Source: Mytilus californianus
Taxonomy: Eukaryota; Mollusca; Bivalvia; Mytilida; Mytilidae
NCBI RefSeq assembly: GCF_021869535.1
Contig: NW_026262736.1
Coordinates: 496,001-560,000, forward strand
Direction of reading: 5' to 3'
Length of the DNA stretch: 64,000 bases
Shown here: positions 50,101-61,484 of the stretch, one piece after another
How positions within the stretch are numbered: position 1 is the first letter of the stretch
Layout of the letters: each line of letters starts with the position of its first letter
The notes under the pieces: model-generated
Database searches by the model: none
Told to the model about the DNA's origin: nothing
The model's input: the letters and a program-made list of their open reading frames with translations, nothing else
Made by a program: the position numbers and the translations under genes

Positions 50101-53100
50101 TGGATTTGAATAGAGATATTTTCTTAAAGTTAACTGTTCCGAAAAGATGAAAAGGCGATCTAGAGCATGAAAACTTATTGGTATCAATGAAGTGTACGGC
50201 CGCACTTTCCGACCTCACTGAAGAAACGTTTGTGTGAGAGTGAAGCCTAATCCCGACATTAACCCCAACTCCGAAACTACAAAAGATAAAGACTTGCGGT
50301 TTTCATCATAGGCTTAATTCTCGCAAAGTACTGCCCCTAACGGGGTCGATTTATTAATTTCAAGCCAATCGAAGCATAGGATCATGTTGAGACTTTGAAA
50401 ATATCGACTTTGAAAAGTACCAAAAACCACAACCTGACCCCCCACCCCTCCAAAACTGTGATTTTTGAGAAGTTCGTGAAAAAACTTAATACGAAAATCT
50501 AATCGGTTAACCCCCTAGACTTACCCGTTCCAAGATAAAGTAAGGCCTTCAAAACAACGATTATAACACATTTGGGGTTTTGGTTTGGGTTAGTGTTTGG
50601 GTTAGAGTTAGGGTCAGGGTTTGGGTCAGGGTTAGGGTCAGGGTTAGGGTCAGGGTTTGGGTCAGGGTTAGGGTCAGGGTTAGGGTCAGGGTTTGGGTCA
50701 GGGTTAGGGTCAGGGTTAGGGTCAGGGTCAGGGTTTAAGTTAGGGTTAGGGTCAGGGTTTGCGTATGGTAGTGGACTTTGACGAGGGTTAGTGAGGTGCC
50801 CTTTTTCACTTCTGCGCATGTCTGCCCTTTTTTGTGACTGCGCATGCGTCAGAAATTTCCAAAAATATTTCTAAGTACAGAGTATGAAAAGTGCCTTTGA
50901 CTTCAATCTTCAAATAGGTGTAGAATGGATTTGAATAGAGATATTTTCTTAAAGTTAACTGTTCCGAAAAGATGAAAAGGCGATCTAGAGCATGAAAACT
51001 TATTGGTATCAATGAAGTGTACGGCCGCACTTTCCGACCTCACTGAAGAAACGTTTGTGTGAGAGTGAAGCCTAATCCCGACATTAACCCCAACTCCGAA
51101 ACTACAAAAGATAAAGACTTGCGGTTTTCATCATAGGCTTAATTCTCGCAAAGTACTGCCCCTAACGGGGTCGATTTATTAATTTCAAGCCAATCGAAGC
51201 ATAGGATCATGTTGAGACTTTGAAAATATCGACTTTGAAAAGTACCAAAAACCACAACCTGACCCCCCACCCCTCCAAAACTGTGATTTTTGAGAAGTTC
51301 GTGAAAAAACTTAATACGAAAATCTAATCGGTTAACCCCCTAGACTTACCCGTTCCAAGATAAAGTAAGGCCTTCAAAACAACGATTTTAACACATTTGG
51401 GGTTTTGGTTTGGGTTAGTGTTTGGGTTAGAGTTAGGGTCAGGGTTTGGGTCAGGGTTAGGGTCAGGGTTAGGGTCAGGGTTTGGGTCAGGGTTAGGGTC
51501 AGGGTTAGGGTCAGGGTTTGGGTCAGGGTTAGGGTCAGGGTTAGGGTCAGGGTCAGGGTTTAAGTTAGGGTTAGGGTCAGGGTTTGCGTATGGTAGTGGA
51601 CTTTGACGAGGGTTAGTGAGGTGCCCTTTTTCACTTCTGCGCATGTCTGCCCTTTTTTGTGACTGCGCATGCGTCAGAAATTTCCAAAAATATTTCTAAG
51701 TACAGAGTATGAAAAGTGCCTTTGACTTCAATCTTCAAATAGGTGTAGAATGGATTTGAATAGAGATATTTTCTTAAAGTTAACTGTTCCGAAAAGATGA
51801 AAAGGCGATCTAGAGCATGAAAACTTATTGGTATCAATGAAGTGTACGGCCGCACTTTCCGACCTCACTGAAGAAACGTTTGTGTGAGAGTGAAGCCTAA
51901 TCCCGACATTAACCCCAACTCCGAAACTACAAAAGATAAAGACTTGCGGTTTTCATCATAGGCTTAATTCTCGCAAAGTACTGCCCCTAACGGGGTCGAT
52001 TTATTAATTTCAAGCCAATCGAAGCATAGGATCATGTTGAGACTTTGAAAATATCGACTTTGAAAAGTACCAAAAACCACAACCTGACCCCCCACCCCTC
52101 CAAAACTGTGATTTTTGAGAAGTTCGTGAAAAAACTTAATACGAAAATCTAATCGGTTAACCCCCTAGACTTACCCGTTCCAAGATAAAGTAAGGCCTTC
52201 AAAACAACGATTTTAACACATTTGGGGTTTTGGTTTGGGTTAGTGTTTGGGTTAGAGTTAGGGTCAGGGTTTGGGTCAGGGTTAGGGTCAGGGTTAGGGT
52301 CAGGGTTTGGGTCAGGGTTAGGGTCAGGGTTAGGGTCAGGGTTTGGGTCAGGGTTAGGGTCAGGGTTAGGGTCAGGGTCAGGGTTTAAGTTAGGGTTAGG
52401 GTCAGGGTTTGCGTATGGTAGTGGACTTTGACGAGGGTTAGTGAGGTGCCCTTTTTCACTTCTGCGCATGTCTGCCCTTTTTTGTGACTGCGCATGCGTC
52501 AGAAATTTCCAAAAATATTTCTAAGTACAGAGTATGAAAAGTGCCTTTGACTTCAATCTTCAAATAGGTGTAGAATGGATTTGAATAGAGATATTTTCTT
52601 AAAGTTAACTGTTCCGAAAAGATGAAAAGGCGATCTAGAGCATGAAAACTTATTGGTATCAATGAAGTGTACGGCCGCACTTTCCGACCTCACTGAAGAA
52701 ACGTTTGTGTGAGAGTGAAGCCTAATCCCGACATTAACCCCAACTCCGAAACTACAAAAGATAAAGACTTGCGGTTTTCATCATAGGCTTAATTCTCGCA
52801 AAGTACTGCCCCTAACGGGGTCGATTTATTAATTTCAAGCCAATCGAAGCATAGGATCATGTTGAGACTTTGAAAATATCGACTTTGAAAAGTACCAAAA
52901 ACCACAACCTGACCCCCCACCCCTCCAAAACTGTGATTTTTGAGAAGTTCGTGAAAAAACTTAATACGAAAATCTAATCGGTTAACCCCCTAGACTTACC
53001 CGTTCCAAGATAAAGTAAGGCCTTCAAAACAACGATTTTAACACATTTGGGGTTTTGGTTTGGGTTAGTGTTTGGGTTAGAGTTAGGGTCAGGGTTTGGG

Positions 53101-55719
53101 TCAGGGTTAGGGTCAGGGTTAGGGTCAGGGTTTGGGTCAGGGTTAGGGTCAGGGTTAGGGTCAGGGTTTGGGTCAGGGTTAGGGTCAGGGTTAGGGTCAG
53201 GGTCAGGGTTTAAGTTAGGGTTAGGGTCAGGGTTTGCGTATGGTAGTGGACTTTGACGAGGGTTAGTGAGGTGCCCTTTTTCACTTCTGCGCATGTCTGC
53301 CCTTTTTTGTGACTGCGCATGCGTCAGAAATTTCCAAAAATATTTCTAAGTACAGAGTATGAAAAGTGCCTTTGACTTCAATCTTCAAATAGGTGTAGAA
53401 TGGATTTGAATAGAGATATTTTCTTAAAGTTAACTGTTCCGAAAAGATGAAAAGGCGATCTAGAGCATGAAAACTTATTGGTATCAATGAAGTGTACGGC
53501 CGCACTTTCCGACCTCACTGAAGAAACGTTTGTGTGAGAGTGAAGCCTAATCCCGACATTAACCCCAACTCCGAAACTACAAAAGATAAAGACTTGCGGT
53601 TTTCATCATAGGCTTAATTCTCGCAAAGTACTGCCCCTAACGGGGTCGATTTATTAATTTCAAGCCAATCGAAGCATAGGATCATGTTGAGACTTTGAAA
53701 ATATCGACTTTGAAAAGTACCAAAAACCACAACCTGACCCCCCACCCCTCCAAAACTGTGATTTTTGAGAAGTTCGTGAAAAAACTTAATACGAAAATCT
53801 AATCGGTTAACCCCCTAGACTTACCCGTTCCAAGATAAAGTAAGGCCTTCAAAACAACGATTTTAACACATTTGGGGTTTTGGTTTGGGTTAGTGTTTGG
53901 GTTAGAGTTAGGGTCAGGGTTTGGGTCAGGGTTAGGGTCAGGGTTAGGGTCAGGGTTTGGGTCAGGGTTAGGGTCAGGGTTAGGGTCAGGGTTTGGGTCA
54001 GGGTTAGGGTCAGGGTTAGGGTCAGGGTCAGGGTTTAAGTTAGGGTTAGGGTCAGGGTTTGCGTATGGTAGTGGACTTTGACGAGGGTTAGTGAGGTGCC
54101 CTTTTTCACTTCTGCGCATGTCTGCCCTTTTTTGTGACTGCGCATGCGTCAGAAATTTCCAAAAATATTTCTAAGTACAGAGTATGAAAAGTGCCTTTGA
54201 CTTCAATCTTCAAATAGGTGTAGAATGGATTTGAATAGAGATATTTTCTTAAAGTTAACTGTTCCGAAAAGATGAAAAGGCGATCTAGAGCATGAAAACT
54301 TATTGGTATCAATGAAGTGTACGGCCGCACTTTCCGACCTCACTGAAGAAACGTTTGTGTGAGAGTGAAGCCTAATCCCGACATTAACCCCAACTCCGAA
54401 ACTACAAAAGATAAAGACTTGCGGTTTTCATCATAGGCTTAATTCTCGCAAAGTACTGCCCCTAACGGGGTCGATTTATTAATTTCAAGCCAATCGAAGC
54501 ATAGGATCATGTTGAAACTTTGAAAATATCGACTTTGAAAAGTACCAAAAACCACAACCTGACCCCCCACCCCTCCAAAACTGTGATTTTTGAGAAGTTC
54601 GTGAAAAAACTTAATACGAAAATCTAATCGGTTAACCCCCTAGACTTACCCGTTCCAAGATAAAGTAAGGCCTTCAAAACAACGATTTTAACACATTTGG
54701 GGTTTTGGTTTGGGTTAGTGTTTGGGTTAGAGTTAGGGTCAGGGTTTGGGTCAGGGTTAGGGTCAGGGTTAGGGTCAGGGTTTGGGTCAGGGTTAGGGTC
54801 AGGGTTAGGGTCAGGGTTTGGGTCAGGGTTAGGGTCAGGGTTAGGGTCAGGGTCAGGGTTTAAGTTAGGGTTAGGGTCAGGGTTTGCGTATGGTAGTGGA
54901 CTTTGACGAGGGTTAGTGAGGTGCCCTTTTTCACTTCTGCGCATGTCTGCCCTTTTTTGTGACTGCGCATGCGTCAGAAATTTCCAAAAATATTTCTATG
55001 TACAGAGTATGAAAAGTGCCTTTGACTTCAATCTTCAAATAGGTGTAGAATGGATTTGAATAGAGATATTTTCTTAAAGTTAACTGTTCCGAAAAGATGA
55101 AAAGGCGATCTAGAGCATGAAAACTTATTGGTATCAATGAAGTGTACGGCCGCACTTTCCGACCTCACTGAAGAAACGTTTGTGTGAGAGTGAAGCCTAA
55201 TCCCGACATTAACCCCAACTCCGAAACTACAAAAGATAAAGACTTGCGGTTTTCATCATAGGCTTAATTCTCGCAAAGTACTGCCCCTAACGGGGTCGAT
55301 TTATTAATTTCAAGCCAATCGAAGCATAGGATCATGTTGAGACTTTGAAAATATCGACTTTGAAAAGTACCAAAAACCACAACCTGACCCCCCACCCCTC
55401 CAAAACTGTGATTTTTGAGAAGTTCGTGAAAAAACTTAATACGAAAATCTAATCGGTTAACCCCCTAGACTTACCCGTTCCAAGATAAAGTAAGGCCTTC
55501 AAAACAACGATTTTAACACATTTGGGGTTTTGGTTTGGGTTAGTGTTTGGGTTAGAGTTAGGGTCAGGGTTTGGGTCAGGGTTAGGGTCAGGGTTAGGGT
55601 CAGGGTTTGGGTCAGGGTTAGGGTCAGGGTTAGGGTCAGGGTTTGGGTCAGGGTTAGGGTCAGGGTTAGGGTCAGGGTCAGGGTTTAAGTTAGGGTTAGG
55701 GTCAGGGTTTGCGTATGGT

Positions 55720-56539
55720 AGTGGACTTTGACGAGGGTTAGTGAGGTGCCCTTTTTCACTTCTGCGCATGTCTGCCCTTTTTTGTGACTGCGCATGCGTC
55801 AGAAATTTCCAAAAATATTTCTAAGTACAGAGTATGAAAAGTGCCTTTGACTTCAATCTTCAAATAGGTGTAGAATGGATTTGAATAGAGATATTTTCTT
55901 AAAGTTAACTGTTCCGAAAAGATGAAAAGGCGATCTAGAGCATGAAAACTTATTGGTATCAATGAAGTGTACGGCCGCACTTTCCGACCTCACTGAAGAA
56001 ACGTTTGTGTGAGAGTGAAGCCTAATCCCGACATTAACCCCAACTCCGAAACTACAAAAGATAAAGACTTGCGGTTTTCATCATAGGCTTAATTCTCGCA
56101 AAGTACTGCCCCTAACGGGGTCGATTTATTAATTTCAAGCCAATCGAAGCATAGGATCATGTTGAGACTTTGAAAATATCGACTTTGAAAAGTACCAAAA
56201 ACCACAACCTGACCCCCCACCCCTCCAAAACTGTGATTTTTGAGAAGTTCGTGAAAAAACTTAATACGAAAATCTAATCGGTTAACCCCCTAGACTTACC
56301 CGTTCCAAGATAAAGTAAGGCCTTCAAAACAACGATTTTAACACATTTGGGGTTTTGGTTTGGGTTAGTGTTTGGGTTAGAGTTAGGGTCAGGGTTTGGG
56401 TCAGGGTTAGGGTCAGGGTTAGGGTCAGGGTTTGGGTCAGGGTTAGGGTCAGGGTTAGGGTCAGGGTTTGGGTCAGGGTTAGGGTCAGGGTTAGGGTCAG
56501 GGTCAGGGTTTAAGTTAGGGTTAGGGTCAGGGTTAGGGT
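55720..56539 (+). repeat. 820-bp variant unit with TTAGGG junction, first
   Basis: Five bp shorter than its neighbours: the block ends TCAGGG-TTAGGG-TAGTGGAC instead of TCAGGG-TTTGCG-TATGGTAGTGGAC. This is the same kind of direct TTAGGG-to-head junction seen at 9923/9924 and 25000/25001. Confidence 0.95.
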
Positions 56540-59500
56540 AGTGGACTTTGACGAGGGTTAGTGAGGTGCCCTTTTTCACTTCTGCGCATGTCTGCCCTTT
56601 TTTGTGACTGCGCATGCGTCAGAAATTTCCAAAAATATTTCTAAGTACAGAGTATGAAAAGTGCCTTTGACTTCAATCTTCAAATAGGTGTAGAATGGAT
56701 TTGAATAGAGATATTTTCTTAAAGTTAACTGTTCCGAAAAGATGAAAAGGCGATCTAGAGCATGAAAACTTATTGGTATCAATGAAGTGTACGGCCGCAC
56801 TTTCCGACCTCACTGAAGAAACGTTTGTGTGAGAGTGAAGCCTAATCCCGACATTAACCCCAACTCCGAAACTACAAAAGATAAAGACTTGCGGTTTTCA
56901 TCATAGGCTTAATTCTCGCAAAGTACTGCCCCTAACGGGGTCGATTTATTAATTTCAAGCCAATCGAAGCATAGGATCATGTTGAGACTTTGAAAATATC
57001 GACTTTGAAAAGTACCAAAAACCACAACCTGACCCCCCACCCCTCCAAAACTGTGATTTTTGAGAAGTTCGTGAAAAAACTTAATACGAAAATCTAATCG
57101 GTTAACCCCCTAGACTTACCCGTTCCAAGATAAAGTAAGGCCTTCAAAACAACGATTTTAACACATTTGGGGTTTTGGTTTGGGTTAGTGTTTGGGTTAG
57201 AGTTAGGGTCAGGGTTTGGGTCAGGGTTAGGGTCAGGGTTAGGGTCAGGGTTTGGGTCAGGGTTAGGGTCAGGGTTAGGGTCAGGGTTTGGGTCAGGGTT
57301 AGGGTCAGGGTTAGGGTCAGGGTCAGGGTTTAAGTTAGGGTTAGGGTCAGGGTTTGCGTATGGTAGTGGACTTTGACGAGGGTTAGTGAGGTGCCCTTTT
57401 TCACTTCTGCGCATGTCTGCCCTTTTTTGTGACTGCGCATGCGTCAGAAATTTCCAAAAATATTTCTAAGTACAGAGTATGAAAAGTGCCTTTGACTTCA
57501 ATCTTCAAATAGGTGTAGAATGGATTTGAATAGAGATATTTTCTTAAAGTTAACTGTTCCGAAAAGATGAAAAGGCGATCTAGAGCATGAAAACTTATTG
57601 GTATCAATGAAGTGTACGGCCGCACTTTCCGACCTCACTGAAGAAACGTTTGTGTGAGAGTGAAGCCTAATCCCGACATTAACCCCAACTCCGAAACTAC
57701 AAAAGATAAAGACTTGCGGTTTTCATCATAGGCTTAATTCTCGCAAAGTACTGCCCCTAACGGGGTCGATTTATTAATTTCAAGCCAATCGAAGCATAGG
57801 ATCATGTTGAGACTTTGAAAATATCGACTTTGAAAAGTACCAAAAACCACAACCTGACCCCCCACCCCTCCAAAACTGTGATTTTTGAGAAGTTCGTGAA
57901 AAAACTTAATACGAAAATCTAATCGGTTAACCCCCTAGACTTACCCGTTCCAAGATAAAGTAAGGCCTTCAAAACAACGATTTTAACACATTTGGGGTTT
58001 TGGTTTGGGTTAGTGTTTGGGTTAGAGTTAGGGTCAGGGTTTGGGTCAGGGTTAGGGTCAGGGTTAGGGTCAGGGTTTGGGTCAGGGTTAGGGTCAGGGT
58101 TAGGGTCAGGGTTTGGGTCAGGGTTAGGGTCAGGGTTAGGGTCAGGGTCAGGGTTTAAGTTAGGGTTAGGGTCAGGGTTTGCGTATGGTAGTGGACTTTG
58201 ACGAGGGTTAGTGAGGTGCCCTTTTTCACTTCTGCGCATGTCTGCCCTTTTTTGTGACTGCGCATGCGTCAGAAATTTCCAAAAATATTTCTAAGTACAG
58301 AGTATGAAAAGTGCCTTTGACTTCAATCTTCAAATAGGTGTAGAATGGATTTGAATAGAGATATTTTCTTAAAGTTAACTGTTCCGAAAAGATGAAAAGG
58401 CGATCTAGAGCATGAAAACTTATTGGTATCAATGAAGTGTACGGCCGCACTTTCCGACCTCACTGAAGAAACGTTTGTGTGAGAGTGAAGCCTAATCCCG
58501 ACATTAACCCCAACTCCGAAACTACAAAAGATAAAGACTTGCGGTTTTCATCATAGGCTTAATTCTCGCAAAGTACTGCCCCTAACGGGGTCGATTTATT
58601 AATTTCAAGCCAATCGAAGCATAGGATCATGTTGAGACTTTGAAAATATCGACTTTGAAAAGTACCAAAAACCACAACCTGACCCCCCACCCCTCCAAAA
58701 CTGTGATTTTTGAGAAGTTCGTGAAAAAACTTAATACGAAAATCTAATCGGTTAACCCCCTAGACTTACCCGTTCCAAGATAAAGTAAGGCCTTCAAAAC
58801 AACGATTTTAACACATTTGGGGTTTTGGTTTGGGTTAGTGTTTGGGTTAGAGTTAGGGTCAGGGTTTGGGTCAGGGTTAGGGTCAGGGTTAGGGTCAGGG
58901 TTTGGGTCAGGGTTAGGGTCAGGGTTAGGGTCAGGGTTTGGGTCAGGGTTAGGGTCAGGGTTAGGGTCAGGGTCAGGGTTTAAGTTAGGGTTAGGGTCAG
59001 GGTTTGCGTATGGTAGTGGACTTTGACGAGGGTTAGTGAGGTGCCCTTTTTCACTTCTGCGCATGTCTGCCCTTTTTTGTGACTGCGCATGCGTCAGAAA
59101 TTTCCAAAAATATTTCTAAGTACAGAGTATGAAAAGTGCCTTTGACTTCAATCTTCAAATAGGTGTAGAATGGATTTGAATAGAGATATTTTCTTAAAGT
59201 TAACTGTTCCGAAAAGATGAAAAGGCGATCTAGAGCATGAAAACTTATTGGTATCAATGAAGTGTACGGCCGCACTTTCCGACCTCACTGAAGAAACGTT
59301 TGTGTGAGAGTGAAGCCTAATCCCGACATTAACCCCAACTCCGAAACTACAAAAGATAAAGACTTGCGGTTTTCATCATAGGCTTAATTCTCGCAAAGTA
59401 CTGCCCCTAACGGGGTCGATTTATTAATTTCAAGCCAATCGAAGCATAGGATCATGTTGAAACTTTGAAAATATCGACTTTGAAAAGTACCAAAAACCAC

Positions 59501-60664
59501 AACCTGACCCCCCACCCCTCCAAAACTGTGATTTTTGAGAAGTTCGTGAAAAAACTTAATACGAAAATCTAATCGGTTAACCCCCTAGACTTACCCGTTC
59601 CAAGATAAAGTAAGGCCTTCAAAACAACGATTTTAACACATTTGGGGTTTTGGTTTGGGTTAGTGTTTGGGTTAGAGTTAGGGTCAGGGTTTGGGTCAGG
59701 GTTAGGGTCAGGGTTAGGGTCAGGGTTTGGGTCAGGGTTAGGGTCAGGGTTAGGGTCAGGGTTTGGGTCAGGGTTAGGGTCAGGGTTAGGGTCAGGGTCA
59801 GGGTTTAAGTTAGGGTTAGGGTCAGGGTTTGCGTATGGTAGTGGACTTTGACGAGGGTTAGTGAGGTGCCCTTTTTCACTTCTGCGCATGTCTGCCCTTT
59901 TTTGTGACTGCGCATGCGTCAGAAATTTCCAAAAATATTTCTATGTACAGAGTATGAAAAGTGCCTTTGACTTCAATCTTCAAATAGGTGTAGAATGGAT
60001 TTGAATAGAGATATTTTCTTAAAGTTAACTGTTCCGAAAAGATGAAAAGGCGATCTAGAGCATGAAAACTTATTGGTATCAATGAAGTGTACGGCCGCAC
60101 TTTCCGACCTCACTGAAGAAACGTTTGTGTGAGAGTGAAGCCTAATCCCGACATTAACCCCAACTCCGAAACTACAAAAGATAAAGACTTGCGGTTTTCA
60201 TCATAGGCTTAATTCTCGCAAAGTACTGCCCCTAACGGGGTCGATTTATTAATTTCAAGCCAATCGAAGCATAGGATCATGTTGAGACTTTGAAAATATC
60301 GACTTTGAAAAGTACCAAAAACCACAACCTGACCCCCCACCCCTCCAAAACTGTGATTTTTGAGAAGTTCGTGAAAAAACTTAATACGAAAATCTAATCG
60401 GTTAACCCCCTAGACTTACCCGTTCCAAGATAAAGTAAGGCCTTCAAAACAACGATTTTAACACATTTGGGGTTTTGGTTTGGGTTAGTGTTTGGGTTAG
60501 AGTTAGGGTCAGGGTTTGGGTCAGGGTTAGGGTCAGGGTTAGGGTCAGGGTTTGGGTCAGGGTTAGGGTCAGGGTTAGGGTCAGGGTTTGGGTCAGGGTT
60601 AGGGTCAGGGTTAGGGTCAGGGTCAGGGTTTAAGTTAGGGTTAGGGTCAGGGTTTGCGTATGGT

Positions 60665-61484
60665 AGTGGACTTTGACGAGGGTTAGTGAGGTGCCCTTTT
60701 TCACTTCTGCGCATGTCTGCCCTTTTTTGTGACTGCGCATGCGTCAGAAATTTCCAAAAATATTTCTAAGTACAGAGTATGAAAAGTGCCTTTGACTTCA
60801 ATCTTCAAATAGGTGTAGAATGGATTTGAATAGAGATATTTTCTTAAAGTTAACTGTTCCGAAAAGATGAAAAGGCGATCTAGAGCATGAAAACTTATTG
60901 GTATCAATGAAGTGTACGGCCGCACTTTCCGACCTCACTGAAGAAACGTTTGTGTGAGAGTGAAGCCTAATCCCGACATTAACCCCAACTCCGAAACTAC
61001 AAAAGATAAAGACTTGCGGTTTTCATCATAGGCTTAATTCTCGCAAAGTACTGCCCCTAACGGGGTCGATTTATTAATTTCAAGCCAATCGAAGCATAGG
61101 ATCATGTTGAGACTTTGAAAATATCGACTTTGAAAAGTACCAAAAACCACAACCTGACCCCCCACCCCTCCAAAACTGTGATTTTTGAGAAGTTCGTGAA
61201 AAAACTTAATACGAAAATCTAATCGGTTAACCCCCTAGACTTACCCGTTCCAAGATAAAGTAAGGCCTTCAAAACAACGATTTTAACACATTTGGGGTTT
61301 TGGTTTGGGTTAGTGTTTGGGTTAGAGTTAGGGTCAGGGTTTGGGTCAGGGTTAGGGTCAGGGTTAGGGTCAGGGTTTGGGTCAGGGTTAGGGTCAGGGT
61401 TAGGGTCAGGGTTTGGGTCAGGGTTAGGGTCAGGGTTAGGGTCAGGGTCAGGGTTTAAGTTAGGGTTAGGGTCAGGGTTAGGGT
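60665..61484 (+). repeat. 820-bp variant unit with TTAGGG junction, second
   Basis: Duplicate of the 820-bp unit at 55720, 4945 bp further right, with the same TTAGGG-TAGTGGAC junction. Confidence 0.95.

Larger units (their letters stand above)
54516..61484 (+). repeat. 4945-bp higher-order duplication within the 825-bp array
   Basis: Three rare markers recur in the same order exactly 4945 bp apart: G-to-A at 54516 and 59461, A-to-T at 54999 and 59944, and the 820-bp unit at 55720-56539 and 60665-61484. The offset equals 5 x 825 + 820. A six-unit block was therefore duplicated in tandem. The true borders cannot be placed because flanking units are identical. Confidence 0.9.
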
